Assembly: GCA_947499125.1 (NCBI GenBank)
Contig: CANMMP010000004.1
Span: forward strand, 310,001-374,000
Length of the DNA: 64,000 bases
Direction: 5' to 3'
Source: an uncultured Pontibacter sp.
Lineage (GTDB): Bacteria; Bacteroidota; Bacteroidia; Cytophagales; Hymenobacteraceae
Numbering within the stretch: the first letter of the stretch is position 1; each line of letters opens with the position of its first letter. Of this stretch, positions 24,878-33,173 are shown one piece after another. Below the pieces are notes generated by a model. It saw only the letters and a program-made list of their open reading frames with translations. It ran no database searches and was not told the DNA's origin. Both the position numbers and the translations under genes were made by a program.

Positions 24878-25249
24878 ATGAAATCCCTTTTATTTATACT
24901 TGCCTTTTTATTAACTACAACTGCTGGTTTTTCGCAGCGCATTACCAGAGGCGACGATGGCCTGGATAAGAAAGTATTGTCGGTAGAAGTGAGTGGTCCT
25001 GAATTGCTGACCCTGGAAATGGTAAAAGAACTGCAGCTTACCGAGCCGCAGCAACAGGAAGTAAAAGCCTTAAACGAACAGCGCTACCTGCAACTACAGC
25101 AAACCGCACAAGCTACTGAACTTCAGAAGATACACTTACAGAACGATAAAGCGCTGACGCGTATACTTACCTCAGAGCAGTTCCGAAGATTTATGGAGCT
25201 GGAAGGCAGGCAACATGCCACCCACCTGAGCGAACTGGACAACAATTAA
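24878..25249 (+). CDS. Small exported protein, 123 aa
   Basis: The N-terminus is a signal peptide (SLLFILAFLLTTTAGFSQ). The mature part is helical and glutamine-rich: LTLEMVKELQLTEPQQQEVK followed by LNEQRYLQLQQTAQ, and a segment LTRILTSEQFRRFMELEGR. This LT-x-Q-x-x-VK/LT-EQ arrangement resembles the periplasmic Spy/CpxP-like helical repeat proteins common in Bacteroidota, but the match is only in pattern. It is a single gene ending near a shared terminator at 25274-25305. Confidence 0.65.
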   Translation: MKSLLFILAFLLTTTAGFSQRITRGDDGLDKKVLSVEVSGPELLTLEMVKELQLTEPQQQEVKALNEQRYLQLQQTAQATELQKIHLQNDKALTRILTSEQFRRFMELEGRQHATHLSELDNN

Positions 25250-25273
25250 ATTTTAGAAAATAGATAAGAAAAG

Positions 25274-25305
25274 CAAAGCCCGGGATTACTCGGGCTTTGT
25301 TATTT
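25274..25305. terminator. Terminator overlapping a stop codon
   Basis: CAAAGCCCG (25274-25282) pairs with CGGGCTTTG (25291-25299). The hairpin covers the last codons of the minus-strand gene that ends at 25286, so the two convergent genes share it. Confidence 0.7.
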
Positions 25306-25687
25306 TATCAGGCTGATAATAATTGACCGACGATACTTTGCCAAGTGAATTGATGCGAACTTCCACGCGGTTAGCATCCGATAGTTCGGCTTTGTTCTGG
25401 CATTGATCGCCTGGCTCGATATAATAGTAATAAATACGCTCGCTGCGTTTCAGCAGGTTCTCTTTATCAGGTTTGCCAAGCACGCTGCGCACAAGGTATT
25501 CTTTTTTCCCGATCATGTCTTTCCTGAATTTCTCGAAAGCTGGTACAAGGTCGGTTCTTTTGGCTTCGCAGCCGTTCTTATCGGCTTTCCAGGTGTCGCT
25601 GTCGAAGTCGCGCATACTTTCGGGGGTGGTGCAGGCGGCAAGCAGCAAAAGTATAAACAGGGCAAATATGGAGTTCAGATGTTTCAT
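25286..25687 (-). CDS. Lipoprotein, possible BamE/SmpA-like fold
   Basis: This 133-residue protein begins with a lipoprotein signal (FALFILLLLAACTT). The mature part contains the stretch LVRSVLGKPDKENLLKRSER, then IYYYYIEPGDQC and VEVRINSLGKVSSVNYYQPD. The G-x-P-D followed by YYY and a final VSSV strand resembles the small BamE/SmpA-type beta-alpha fold of outer-membrane lipoproteins. Three cysteines occur in the mature chain. The function is unknown. Confidence 0.6.
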   Translation of the reverse strand: MKHLNSIFALFILLLLAACTTPESMRDFDSDTWKADKNGCEAKRTDLVPAFEKFRKDMIGKKEYLVRSVLGKPDKENLLKRSERIYYYYIEPGDQCQNKAELSDANRVEVRINSLGKVSSVNYYQPDKITKPE

Positions 25688-25923
25688 GCTGCAAAGTAAA
25701 GTATAAAATGGAAATAAGGCAGCAAATTAAGTTGTAAGTATACTTTAAAGAATTAAGTTTAATAATATACTTTTAATCATGTGGTTATCGTTTGTAACTA
25801 TACAGAATTTGCTTAAATTTTGAACAGCGTTTTAGAAGGAGTATATAGTAGCAATGGAACAATTAAGGCCTTTTTTACTGTTACAATCTGAATCCGCGAA
25901 TAAAAACACAACCTGAAAGACCT

Positions 25924-26724
25924 ATGTTGAGAACAGCTATCCTTCTACTAACCTTAAGCCTTCTGTCATTCCGTACACCGGTTTCGCCTACTATTGCAGG
26001 TGAGAACCTATCTGCTAAAGCCCATCTGACAGCGCTTAGCGGCATGACATTCGAGCAAAAACAATTAGCTTTTACAGAACATGTTACCCAAATATACCAG
26101 GAACTAAGCCTTAAAAACCAGGGCCTCGCGCTACCGGTATTCCAGAAAGCGTTTGTTGGTTTACTTAACCTGAAAGAACAAGGCCTGGTGCCAGCTTCAA
26201 AATCTATACTTACTGTTGTTGATTTCACTAAATCGAGCAACAAGAAGCGTATGTGGGTGATCGACCTGGCATCTAAAAAAGTACTTATGAATACGCTGGT
26301 GGCTCATGGCCGCAATACCGGCAATGTTAAAGCAGAAAAATTCTCGAATACACCAAACTCTTTCATGAGCAGCATGGGCTTTTATGTTACCAGCCATACT
26401 TATTATGGTAAGCATGGCCTGTCGCTTCGCCTGAAGGGAATGGACGAGGGCTTTAACTCGAACGCAATGGAACGCGCTATTGTAGTACATGGTGCCGACT
26501 ATGCAACCGACGACTTTATAAAGCAATATGGCCGCCTTGGCCGCAGCCTGGGTTGCCCGGCCGTTCCAACAGAGATCTCTAAAGAACTGATCGAAACTAT
26601 AAAAGACGAAACCGTACTTTATGTACACAGCAACGATGCTTCTTATACTTCGGATTACCTGAACATGAAGCCTGTTGTAGAAAACTTTGCAACTGAACTG
26701 ACTGACATGACCGTTAGTATCTAA
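25924..26724 (+). CDS. Murein L,D-transpeptidase catalytic domain protein
   Basis: This 266-residue exported protein has a short N-terminal signal (LLLTLSLLSFRTPVSP). A helical region follows, and then a YkuD-like catalytic domain from about residue 95 (MWVIDLASKKVLMNTLVAHG). The active-site stretch is VVHGADYA ... GRSLGCPAVP, in which Cys is the presumed nucleophile and His the partner. The family forms or breaks 3-3 cross-links in peptidoglycan or attaches lipoproteins. It is monocistronic, with a strong terminator at 26737-26784. Confidence 0.85.
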   Translation: MLRTAILLLTLSLLSFRTPVSPTIAGENLSAKAHLTALSGMTFEQKQLAFTEHVTQIYQELSLKNQGLALPVFQKAFVGLLNLKEQGLVPASKSILTVVDFTKSSNKKRMWVIDLASKKVLMNTLVAHGRNTGNVKAEKFSNTPNSFMSSMGFYVTSHTYYGKHGLSLRLKGMDEGFNSNAMERAIVVHGADYATDDFIKQYGRLGRSLGCPAVPTEISKELIETIKDETVLYVHSNDASYTSDYLNMKPVVENFATELTDMTVSI

Positions 26725-26736
26725 GTAGAAATATTT

Positions 26737-26784
26737 AAAAGCAAAAGCCCCTGCTATACTTACATAGCAGGGGCTTTTGCTTTT
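26737..26784. terminator. Long bidirectional terminator
   Basis: The 21-base arms 26737-26757 and 26764-26784 (AAAAGCAAAAGCCCCTGCTA and complement) pair perfectly. They separate the transpeptidase gene from the convergent gene at 26800. Confidence 0.85.
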
Positions 26785-26799
26785 TAGATCCTTATAGCT

Positions 26800-26997
26800 T
26801 TAGGTTTGGTCTTTGGTAGTTTTAACCAGGCTGATACCCGAAAAAAAGAATATCAGACCGATCACGAATGGCACAGCAGCAGTAAACTGACCTACAGCAA
26901 TACCATCGCCACCCATCAGGAAGGCATATGCTCCCCAAATGATGCCTATGATACCTAATATCGTGAGCAAGGCACCAAATGTCCTTTTCATATTCAT
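26800..26997 (-). CDS. Small two-helix membrane protein, 65 aa
   Basis: The protein has two hydrophobic helices (TFGALLTILGIIGIIWGAYAF and VPFVIGLIFFFSGISLV) joined by MGGDGIAVGQF, with basic residues before the first helix. I do not recognise a named family. It is plausible as a real gene because its codon use and hydrophobic pattern are coherent and a terminator follows. Confidence 0.65.
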   Translation of the reverse strand: MNMKRTFGALLTILGIIGIIWGAYAFLMGGDGIAVGQFTAAVPFVIGLIFFFSGISLVKTTKDQT

Positions 26998-27261
26998 AAT
27001 TCTATTGTTTTAGGTTTACCATCTGCCTGTCAGGGCAGTAATGTATAGGTAATACGATAAGCAAATAAATAAGTATAGCATTTTAACCATGAATTTATAC
27101 TTCCGTACAGGCTAAACACGATAGGTGGCGTAACATAAAATCTTTATAAAGTAAGCTGCAAGCCCATTATGGGCGTATAAAAGGCAAGCCTTCCCTGGGT
27201 TATAGGTATAGTTAGGCAAGGCAGCTAATTGAATATTTAAAGGTTTTATAAACATAACAGC

Positions 27262-28071
27262 ATGAGAGGTTTAATAAAGTTTATTATTGCCATACTTATC
27301 GCGGCGGTGTCGTTGGTGACCTATTGGTGTAATACCGAACAAAACGAATTTACCGGCGAAGAGCAGCACGTAGACATGACCGTGGAACAGGAAATTGCTC
27401 TTGGTTTGCAGGCAGCCCCCGAAATGGCATCGCAATATGGTGGCCTGCACCCCGACCAGGAGGCCGCCGCACGCATAAAGGAGATAGGGCAGCAACTTGT
27501 GCAAAGCACCGATGTATCAGGCACACCTTACCAGTTCGATTTCCATTTACTTGCCGATGAGCAGACGGTAAATGCTTTTGCTTTGCCGGGCGGGCAAATA
27601 TTTATAACAGCCGGTTTACTGCGCAGGCTCAGCACCGAAGGACAGGTAGCCGGCGTGTTAGGTCACGAAATAGGCCATGTGGTAGCCCGCCATTCTGCGG
27701 AGCAGTTAGCAAAAGCCAAGTTAACGCAGGGACTATCAGGTGCAGCAGCTATTGCTACTTACGACCCCGACAACCCTGCCAGCCGTACAGGTGCCATTGC
27801 TGCGGCCATGGTTGGTAAGCTTTTGAATATGCGCTATGGCCGCGAAGATGAACTGGAGTCGGATAGGCTGGCGGTGCGCTTAACAGGCCAGACAGGCTAC
27901 GACCCGCGGGCTATGATAGAGGTGATGCGCATATTGGGAGAAGCCAGCGGAGGAGCCAGCGGCCCGGAATTTACACAGACACACCCTAACCCGGGTAACC
28001 GAATTGCAGAGATAGAGCAGGCCATTCAAGAAGAATATCCGAATGGTTTACCAGTTGGTTTACTGCCTTAA
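27262..28071 (+). CDS. M48 family metallopeptidase
   Basis: This 269-residue peptidase carries the zinc motif HEIGHVVARH (near residues 135-144) and the third ligand in EDELESDRLAVRL. NAFALPGGQIFITAGLLRRL precedes them and THPNPGNRI lies near the end. This is the LoiP/BepA-like M48 layout. The N-terminus has a hydrophobic segment (FIIAILIAAVSLVTYWC) that could be a membrane anchor; the cysteine is not in a standard lipobox. Such proteins act in quality control of outer-membrane proteins. A paralogue lies at 35102-35920. Confidence 0.85.
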   Translation: MRGLIKFIIAILIAAVSLVTYWCNTEQNEFTGEEQHVDMTVEQEIALGLQAAPEMASQYGGLHPDQEAAARIKEIGQQLVQSTDVSGTPYQFDFHLLADEQTVNAFALPGGQIFITAGLLRRLSTEGQVAGVLGHEIGHVVARHSAEQLAKAKLTQGLSGAAAIATYDPDNPASRTGAIAAAMVGKLLNMRYGREDELESDRLAVRLTGQTGYDPRAMIEVMRILGEASGGASGPEFTQTHPNPGNRIAEIEQAIQEEYPNGLPVGLLP

Positions 28072-28206
28072 AGTATAAAATATATAGGCTGTGCTAAAAC
28101 CTTGTATAAAAGTAAAAGTATAAACTATGCATATACACTTCAGAACACAGGTATACCTGTGGGCACATCTGCACTTTAAAACAAACTTAATTTTAAGCTA
28201 TTCATA

Positions 28207-28410
28207 ATGGCAACTAAAAACGACAATCAGAAAAACTCTCCTAAAGGTTCGTCCTCATCGTCAGCCTCAGGAAAGACAAATGCTGCAAAATCAACTACCT
28301 CTAAAGCAACAGGAAGCGGTAGCAGTGGCAGCAGCAGCTCGTCGGGCTCATCTTCCAGATCAGGTTCATCTGGCTCACCAGGTTCATCTGGTTCAAAGTC
28401 CGGCAAATAG
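28207..28410 (+). CDS. Ser/Gly-rich low-complexity small protein
   Basis: This 67-residue ORF begins MATKNDNQKNSPKGSSSS. It then becomes almost entirely serine and glycine with a few basic residues, ending SGSKSGK. The serine codons are mixed (AGC, TCG, TCA, TCT), so it is not a simple DNA tandem repeat. This argues that the amino-acid composition is selected. It is intrinsically disordered and basic. A terminator follows at 28447. The function is unknown. Confidence 0.6.
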   Translation: MATKNDNQKNSPKGSSSSSASGKTNAAKSTTSKATGSGSSGSSSSSGSSSRSGSSGSPGSSGSKSGK

Positions 28411-28446
28411 CGCGTATACTTAAGTTACTTAAATGTAATTTACAGG

Positions 28447-28476
28447 AAAACCAGCCTCAGGAGGTTGGTTTTTTTG
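28447..28476 (+). terminator. Terminator after the Ser/Gly-rich gene
   Basis: AACCAGCCTC pairs with GAGGTTGGTT with one bulge, followed by a run of T. Confidence 0.65.
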
Positions 28477-28538
28477 TGCTCATCAAAAACAAAACGATTT
28501 GCGTATGAGATGTACGTGAATTGCAAATTATACTTATT

Positions 28539-29450
28539 ATGCAGGAAAAACACCCTCCCGGCCATTTGCTGTTCGTAATAAACCCAATAGCCGGCGACAT
28601 AGATAAAGAAGAACTGGAAGAAGACATACGAGACATATGCCAGCAGCATGCTATAACCTGCAACATCTATAAAACTACGGGGCAACAGGATGCTGCACAC
28701 ATAAAGCAGCTGATAGCCGAAAATAAACCCTATGCGGTTTTTGCAGTAGGAGGGGATGGCACTGTAAACCTGATAGGCGACCTTCTGATCAGTTCTGATA
28801 TTAGGTTGGGTATTATTCCGCTGGGCTCAGGCAATGGGCTGTCTAAGGACTTGGGCATACCCCAGGACACCGAAGACGCGCTGCAACTCATACACCGGCA
28901 CCAGGTACGTAAAATCGATACGCTCGAGATAAACGGTCAACCCAGCATACACCTCGCCGACCTTGGGTTTAATGCCCTGGTTGTAAAGCAGTTTTCGGAA
29001 GGGGAAACGCGCGGGCCCGGATCGTATGCCTGGATCGCCCTGCAGGAATACTTGGGCTACGAACCAAAGCATTATAAGATCGATACCGACAATGAAGTTT
29101 TTGAAGGCGAAGCTTTTATGGTTACCATTGCCAATGCCAATGCGTTTGGCAGCAACGCCAACATTAACCCGACCGGTATCCTGAACGATGGACGTTTTGA
29201 GATCTGCCTGATAGAGCCATTCCCCAGGTCAGCAGCGCTCGGTATCCTTTACAAACTATACACTGATAGTATTGACGAATCGGTGTATACCAGGAAACTG
29301 AGTTGCCAGCGCGCTACTATTTACAACTATAGCAACGAGGTGATGCATATCGACGGGGAGCCGGTGGAACCTGTTAAAGAGATTAAGGTTAAGATGAAAG
29401 CTAAAAGCCTGAAAGTGTTGCTGCCTGTGCCGGATTCGGACGAAGTATAA
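28539..29450 (+). CDS. Diacylglycerol/lipid kinase (YegS/DgkB type)
   Basis: The kinase core is clear: LLFVINPIAG at the start, the nucleotide loop VFAVGGDGTVNLIGDLL, and LGIIPLGSGNGLSKDLGIP. These are hallmarks of the DAGK catalytic domain, which phosphorylates lipids such as diacylglycerol at the membrane. The C-terminal half is the beta-sandwich domain ending MHIDGEPVEP. The ORF track begins at a TTG (28521). I prefer the ATG at 28539, which gives MQEKHPPGHLLFVINP. The product is about 303 residues. It converges on the phosphoesterase at 29459. Confidence 0.88.
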   Translation: MQEKHPPGHLLFVINPIAGDIDKEELEEDIRDICQQHAITCNIYKTTGQQDAAHIKQLIAENKPYAVFAVGGDGTVNLIGDLLISSDIRLGIIPLGSGNGLSKDLGIPQDTEDALQLIHRHQVRKIDTLEINGQPSIHLADLGFNALVVKQFSEGETRGPGSYAWIALQEYLGYEPKHYKIDTDNEVFEGEAFMVTIANANAFGSNANINPTGILNDGRFEICLIEPFPRSAALGILYKLYTDSIDESVYTRKLSCQRATIYNYSNEVMHIDGEPVEPVKEIKVKMKAKSLKVLLPVPDSDEV

Positions 29451-29458
29451 GCTATACC

Positions 29459-30676
29459 TTACACGCGCTCGGTTTGGGGCACCAGTATACTTTCCAGCTT
29501 CTTTCGGAACACGACTTCGGTATTTAAAGCGCCCTCTTCCGGAACGACATGTACCTCCAGCCATACTTCACTGTTGCTGTAATAGTTAAATACCATAAAG
29601 CCATGCTGCTCTAAGGTAAAAGTTGCATTTCCGCCTTTTTTAACGAACGATGTTTTGCTGCCTGAGCCGCTTACCAGGTAATGGTTGCCTCGCTTCTCGA
29701 AGTGCTGCAGGTTATGGTCGTGGCCTGCAACGTAAATAATGTTATTATACCTATGGAAAACCTGCAACAGCCTTTTGCGCATACGTTTATACTTTTTATG
29801 CGACATGTCTTCGTAGGCCCCGAAAAATTTGCGGTAGAATGGGTATAGCGAGCCAAGTATAGGCAATGGCACCAGAAAACGTTTGTTGGCTGCTGTTAGC
29901 GGGAACAGGTGCTGCTTTACCGTAAACTTGCCTCCGTGCAGGGCATTGCTGTAAAGCGGGTGATGCGCAGCTACAATAATGCGTTGGTGCCTGTTCCTGC
30001 GAAGCACATCGTTCAGGGCAAGGTAAAATTCCTCGATATCATTATAAGGGCAGTTAAACGAAGCGCCTATCGGTTTTGGACCGCGCTGCACCCACCATTG
30101 CGTATTTATCACCAGCAACAATAATCCATCAGCCAACTGTATGGTTTCCGGGCCTGGGCAGCCATTTGGTGGCAGGTATACTTCCTGGCTTTGCAAAGCT
30201 TCCGTAATATATTTTTCCTGGCGCAGCATGTAGTCGTAACCGTCGTTCCGGCCTTTGTTCCAATCGTGGTTGCCGCTTAAGAACAGGCTGCGGGTACTAT
30301 ACTGTTGTAACTGGCCAAGTATGGTCTTCAGGCGTTCCTCTGCCAGTGGGCGGTGGCGGTGCTCCTCAGGCGGCAAACCCACCGGGTATAAGTTATCACC
30401 TAAAAAAACAGCTATACTATTTGTTGGGTTCTGTTTTTGCCAGTCCTGAAGCAGGCCTAGCACCGGATCAGAGCCATCGGTAGCAACAGCGCCAATATCG
30501 CCGAGCATTGCCAGGGTATATACTTTTTCATCATCGGGTGGGGGAGTGCAGGTACGCCAGCCTACATCGGCCATTTTATAGTATGGCTTACGTCGGTACT
30601 TCCATTCCTGCCAGTAACTGAAAAGCAGAAACGTAGCGAAAAGGGTAGGTATTATGATGAGGAAATAGAGCAGCAT
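29459..30676 (-). CDS. Membrane-anchored metallophosphoesterase
   Basis: This 405-residue protein has an N-terminal membrane helix (FLIIIPTLFATFLLFSYW) and then a calcineurin-like phosphoesterase domain. The motifs seen are MLGDIGAV (motif I, with Gly-Asp), VFLGDNLYPVGLP (II), LSGNHDWNKG (III), IIVAAHHPLYSNALHGG (IV) and YVAGHDHNLQHF (V). The D-D-N-H-H-H metal set is complete. This type is common in Bacteroidota, sometimes fused to an outer-membrane barrel, which is absent here. Its substrate is unknown. The LON-domain gene is three bases upstream of its start. Confidence 0.86.
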   Translation of the reverse strand: MLLYFLIIIPTLFATFLLFSYWQEWKYRRKPYYKMADVGWRTCTPPPDDEKVYTLAMLGDIGAVATDGSDPVLGLLQDWQKQNPTNSIAVFLGDNLYPVGLPPEEHRHRPLAEERLKTILGQLQQYSTRSLFLSGNHDWNKGRNDGYDYMLRQEKYITEALQSQEVYLPPNGCPGPETIQLADGLLLLVINTQWWVQRGPKPIGASFNCPYNDIEEFYLALNDVLRRNRHQRIIVAAHHPLYSNALHGGKFTVKQHLFPLTAANKRFLVPLPILGSLYPFYRKFFGAYEDMSHKKYKRMRKRLLQVFHRYNNIIYVAGHDHNLQHFEKRGNHYLVSGSGSKTSFVKKGGNATFTLEQHGFMVFNYYSNSEVWLEVHVVPEEGALNTEVVFRKKLESILVPQTERV

Positions 30677-30679
30677 ACG

Positions 30680-31318
30680 TTAAAAGTTGGGTGGCAACAA
30701 CGACCTGAAATGGCCGTTCAGCTTTACGCGTTCTTTCAGGCGTTCGGTTTCCTGCACAATGGGCAGTATGTTTTCGAGGTGTAGCCGTAAGCCCTCCAGG
30801 CGGTCGGCTTCGCTGTTTACCTGCAGCAGCGCATATTCCTGTTCCAGGCTGAGGCCAAGCTGGTGCGCTATAGTATAACTGTTCAACTGGCTTTCTTCCA
30901 GGTTCTTCGAAAGGCTTTTCAGGCCCATCGTTTCGTATAGTTGCTGCATGAGTTCTTTTATCCGCACCTGTGTTACAATGTCGCCGTCATCTTTATTTTC
31001 TATATACTCTATTTCGCCGCCTGCATACAACCTGTCGGGTGCCTTCTTATCAAATTTAAGTAGTTTAAATATACGCAGCCCTTTGCAGCGAATGTCCATC
31101 TCGCCGTTATCGTATTTTTTTTCGATGCTTAGCAGTTCTGTTTCAGTACCGTAATGGCCTACAGCGTTTTTAATATAGGTCGGGATGCCAAAATTTTTGT
31201 TAGTAGTCTCACAGTCCAGCACCAGTTGTTTGTAACGCGGCTCAAAAATATGCAGATTCAGTTTTTCGCCGGGATACACTACAATATTTAAAGGGAACAT
31301 AGGAAGGTATTCTGACAT
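30680..31318 (-). CDS. LON N-terminal (substrate-binding) domain protein
   Basis: This 212-residue protein consists of only the LON substrate-binding domain. It opens LPMFPLNIVVYPGEKLNLHI and FEPRYKQLVLDC, the usual LON-N start, followed by a helical C-terminal part (LGLSLEQEYALLQVNSEADR). There is no AAA or protease domain, so it is not the Lon protease. The family may bind partly unfolded protein, but the role is not established. The downstream phosphoesterase starts three bases on. Confidence 0.85.
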   Translation of the reverse strand: MSEYLPMFPLNIVVYPGEKLNLHIFEPRYKQLVLDCETTNKNFGIPTYIKNAVGHYGTETELLSIEKKYDNGEMDIRCKGLRIFKLLKFDKKAPDRLYAGGEIEYIENKDDGDIVTQVRIKELMQQLYETMGLKSLSKNLEESQLNSYTIAHQLGLSLEQEYALLQVNSEADRLEGLRLHLENILPIVQETERLKERVKLNGHFRSLLPPNF

Positions 31319-31432
31319 AAGCTTCGGGGTAATTAAAGGCCAGGGCGTATACTTATTTTAACCGCTTACGAGTGCCTGTGGTTTTATAGTTTGTAAACTG
31401 CTGCATTTTTATTAAAAATTACCTGAAAGCTA

Positions 31433-31440
31433 TACCTTTG
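31433..31440 (+). promoter_or_regulatory. -7 element (TACCTTTG) before mtgA
   Basis: TACCTTTG matches the Bacteroidota -7 consensus TAnnTTTG exactly and lies 22 bp upstream of the mtgA start. I find no good -33 element at the expected distance, so confidence is moderate. Confidence 0.4.
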
Positions 31441-31462
31441 CGCCATTAACCTAACCTGTTTT

Positions 31463-32200
31463 ATGAGTAAGAAGCGCAAAGGCCTGCGGGTTGCAAAACT
31501 GATTTTTGCCAAGCTGGTGCTAAGCCTGTTTTTGATAAGTATAGCCTGGGTGCTGCTCTATAAATGGGTAGATCCTCCGGCTACGCTGCACATGGTAAAG
31601 CGCCGCGCCGAAGCAGGCAAAGCCGAAAAACAGGACCCGGCCATAAACTATAAGTTTGTAGACCTGGACGAGATGTCGGAACAGTTGCCGCTGGCGGTGG
31701 TTGCCAGCGAAGACCAGCTGTTCCTGGAACATAGTGGCTTTGATGTGAAAGCTATCAGGGATGCCTTCGAACGTAACCAAAAGGGTGGAAACATTCGGGG
31801 AGGAAGCACGATCAGCCAGCAGGTTGCCAAAAATGTGTTTCTGTGGCATGGACGCAGCTACCTGCGCAAAGCCGTGGAAGCTTATTTTACCGTACTTATC
31901 GAGCTGATCTGGGGCAAGCAGCGCATCATAGAGGTTTACCTGAACATTGCCGAACTAGGCGATGGGGTTTTTGGTGTAGAAGCTGCCAGCCAGCTATACT
32001 TTAAAAAACCGGCAAAGGATGTTGGCCGTCGACAGGCGGCTTTACTGGCTGCTGTACTGCCTAACCCAATTAAATACAGCGCTAAAAGGCCCGGCTCATA
32101 CGTGTTGCGCAGGCAGGTACGTATAGCACGGGCCATGGGCCGCTTAGGAGGCACCACTTATATTAAAACTATACTTCCGGACTATGAAGAGCAGAACTAA
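31463..32200 (+). CDS. mtgA: Monofunctional peptidoglycan transglycosylase
   Basis: This 245-residue glycosyltransferase of family GT51 has one N-terminal membrane helix (ILFISI-type stretch around residues 15-35). Its catalytic motifs are VVASEDQLFLEHSGFD (with the catalytic Glu), GGSTISQQVAKNVFL, KQRIIEVYLNIAELGDGVFG and AALLAAVLPNP. It polymerises lipid II into glycan strands at the outer face of the inner membrane. No transpeptidase domain is attached, as expected for MtgA. It overlaps the next gene by 17 bp, so both are probably translated from one message. Confidence 0.95.
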   Translation: MSKKRKGLRVAKLIFAKLVLSLFLISIAWVLLYKWVDPPATLHMVKRRAEAGKAEKQDPAINYKFVDLDEMSEQLPLAVVASEDQLFLEHSGFDVKAIRDAFERNQKGGNIRGGSTISQQVAKNVFLWHGRSYLRKAVEAYFTVLIELIWGKQRIIEVYLNIAELGDGVFGVEAASQLYFKKPAKDVGRRQAALLAAVLPNPIKYSAKRPGSYVLRRQVRIARAMGRLGGTTYIKTILPDYEEQN

Positions 32201-32663
32201 TTATTTTATACTTACAGCTTTAGCATTGCTGTTTATACTTTCCTCGTGCCAGACAGATAAACCGGAAGTTATTAATAAAACTATAAACCAGCAGGAAGCT
32301 ACCACGCAGGTAGAAACTGTTTTAGCGGAACAGGCCGAATGCTGGAGCGCCGGTGATCTGGATTGCTACATGCAAGGCTACTGGAAATCCGATTCGTTGT
32401 TGTTTGTAGGGAAAAGCGGCTTAACCTATGGCTGGCAGCAAACCCTGGATAACTATAAACGCAATTACCCCGATGCATCGGCAATGGGCAAACTTACTTT
32501 CGACCTAAAGGAAACGAGGGCGCTATCGCCAGAAACAATACTGGTAGTAGGGAAGTGGCACCTGCAGCGCGAAGCTACTAAGGGCAACCTTGAAGGTCAT
32601 TTCTCAGTTATTTTTAAACAATTTCCCGAAGGCTGGAAGATCGTTGCGGACCATTCGAGTTAA
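32184..32663 (+). CDS. DUF4440/NTF2-like lipoprotein
   Basis: The N-terminus is a lipoprotein signal (LTALALLFILSSCQTD). The mature part is an NTF2-like fold, with VLAEQAECWSAGDLDCYMQG then YWKSDSLLFVGKSGLTYGW, and LEGHFSVIFKQFPEGWKIVA at the end. These match DUF4440 domains, which share the SnoaL/NTF2 shape and often bind small ligands. The start overlaps the mtgA 3' end. Its stop lies 28 bp before the attC-like integron site. A second protein of this type sits at 61498-61950. Confidence 0.82.
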   Translation: MKSRTNYFILTALALLFILSSCQTDKPEVINKTINQQEATTQVETVLAEQAECWSAGDLDCYMQGYWKSDSLLFVGKSGLTYGWQQTLDNYKRNYPDASAMGKLTFDLKETRALSPETILVVGKWHLQREATKGNLEGHFSVIFKQFPEGWKIVADHSS

Positions 32664-32683
32664 ACCTGATCATGTTTGGGTTG

Positions 32684-32751
32684 AATTGAACGGTTTGTAC
32701 ATAAAGCGAGCAAGGCGTAGCCGAGGCTTGGCTTATGTGCCATGTTGTAGC
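32684..32751 (-). other. attC-like integron recombination site
   Basis: On the minus strand the site runs GCTACAAC ... GTTCAAT. The arms ACATAA/TTATGT, GC/GC and CAAG/CTTG pair, and the unpaired bases (A, GAG, G) sit on one arm only, which is the hallmark of attC extrahelical bases. The R'' core GCTACAAC is the exact complement of GTTGTAGC at the other end of the cassette (33167-33174). The spacing from AAC to GTT is 58 bp, within the attC size range. Confidence 0.65.
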
Positions 32752-33173
32752 ATGTTGTTTTTATCTTCTATTTATAGTTATAAAGACTACAGTTCCGATG
32801 AATAGCCCATACACGAATATCAACTGAAAAACTCCAAGTAGCTTAAGCAAAGCCTTATTCGAAGCATTGTGCTTTTTGAGCACTTCTCTTTGCTTTGGAA
32901 AATTTAGAAAATATTTTCTACTAAAGAGAAAGTTAAACAAAAATATTACTGCTACGATTACTGCAAGTTCATTCGCACTCATGCTAAAAAGTTTGTCGGT
33001 AGCAAGCAAAAGGAACAAGCTCAAACTAAGTATTGACAAACAAGTTGAATGTATAGTCGAGCTTACTTGGTTACGCCCTAGAATTGCATTCCTTGGTACA
33101 ACTGAATAGATGCATAAGTAGGTGTAATCAAACAAACTCATTTATACTTTTTCTTAATTCCAATTTGCTACAA
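32691..33173 (-). mobile_element. Integron-type gene cassette, 483 bp
   Basis: The cassette is bounded by two G^TT cores. It begins TTGTAGCAAATTGG on the minus strand at 33173, contains one gene (33141 to 32761, minus), and ends at the attC-like site with G^TTCAAT at 32691. The match between the first seven bases of the cassette and its own R'' core is what circular cassette integration predicts. The interior is more AT-rich than the flanks. It lies on the same strand as the IntI-like remnant, which ends 144 bp upstream. Confidence 0.65.
32761..33141 (-). CDS. Cassette-borne membrane protein, 126 aa
   Basis: I do not recognise this protein. It has three hydrophobic segments: LSILSLSLFLLLATDKLF, ANELAVIVAVIFLFNFLFS and LLGVFQLIFVYGLFIGTVVF. 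A basic region (RKYFLNFPKQREVLKKHN) lies between the second and third, and the short N-terminal part contains cysteines. The gene is more AT-rich than its neighbours and fills most of the cassette, as is typical of single-gene integron cassettes. It has no visible promoter of its own beyond the short cassette leader. A toxin or defence role would be speculation. Confidence 0.7.
   Translation of the reverse strand: MSLFDYTYLCIYSVVPRNAILGRNQVSSTIHSTCLSILSLSLFLLLATDKLFSMSANELAVIVAVIFLFNFLFSRKYFLNFPKQREVLKKHNASNKALLKLLGVFQLIFVYGLFIGTVVFITINRR

Noticed and set aside
28521-28538. TTG start of the lipid kinase gene
   Set aside because: The ATG at 28539 gives the natural N-terminus and the extra six codons (MQIILI) look accidental.
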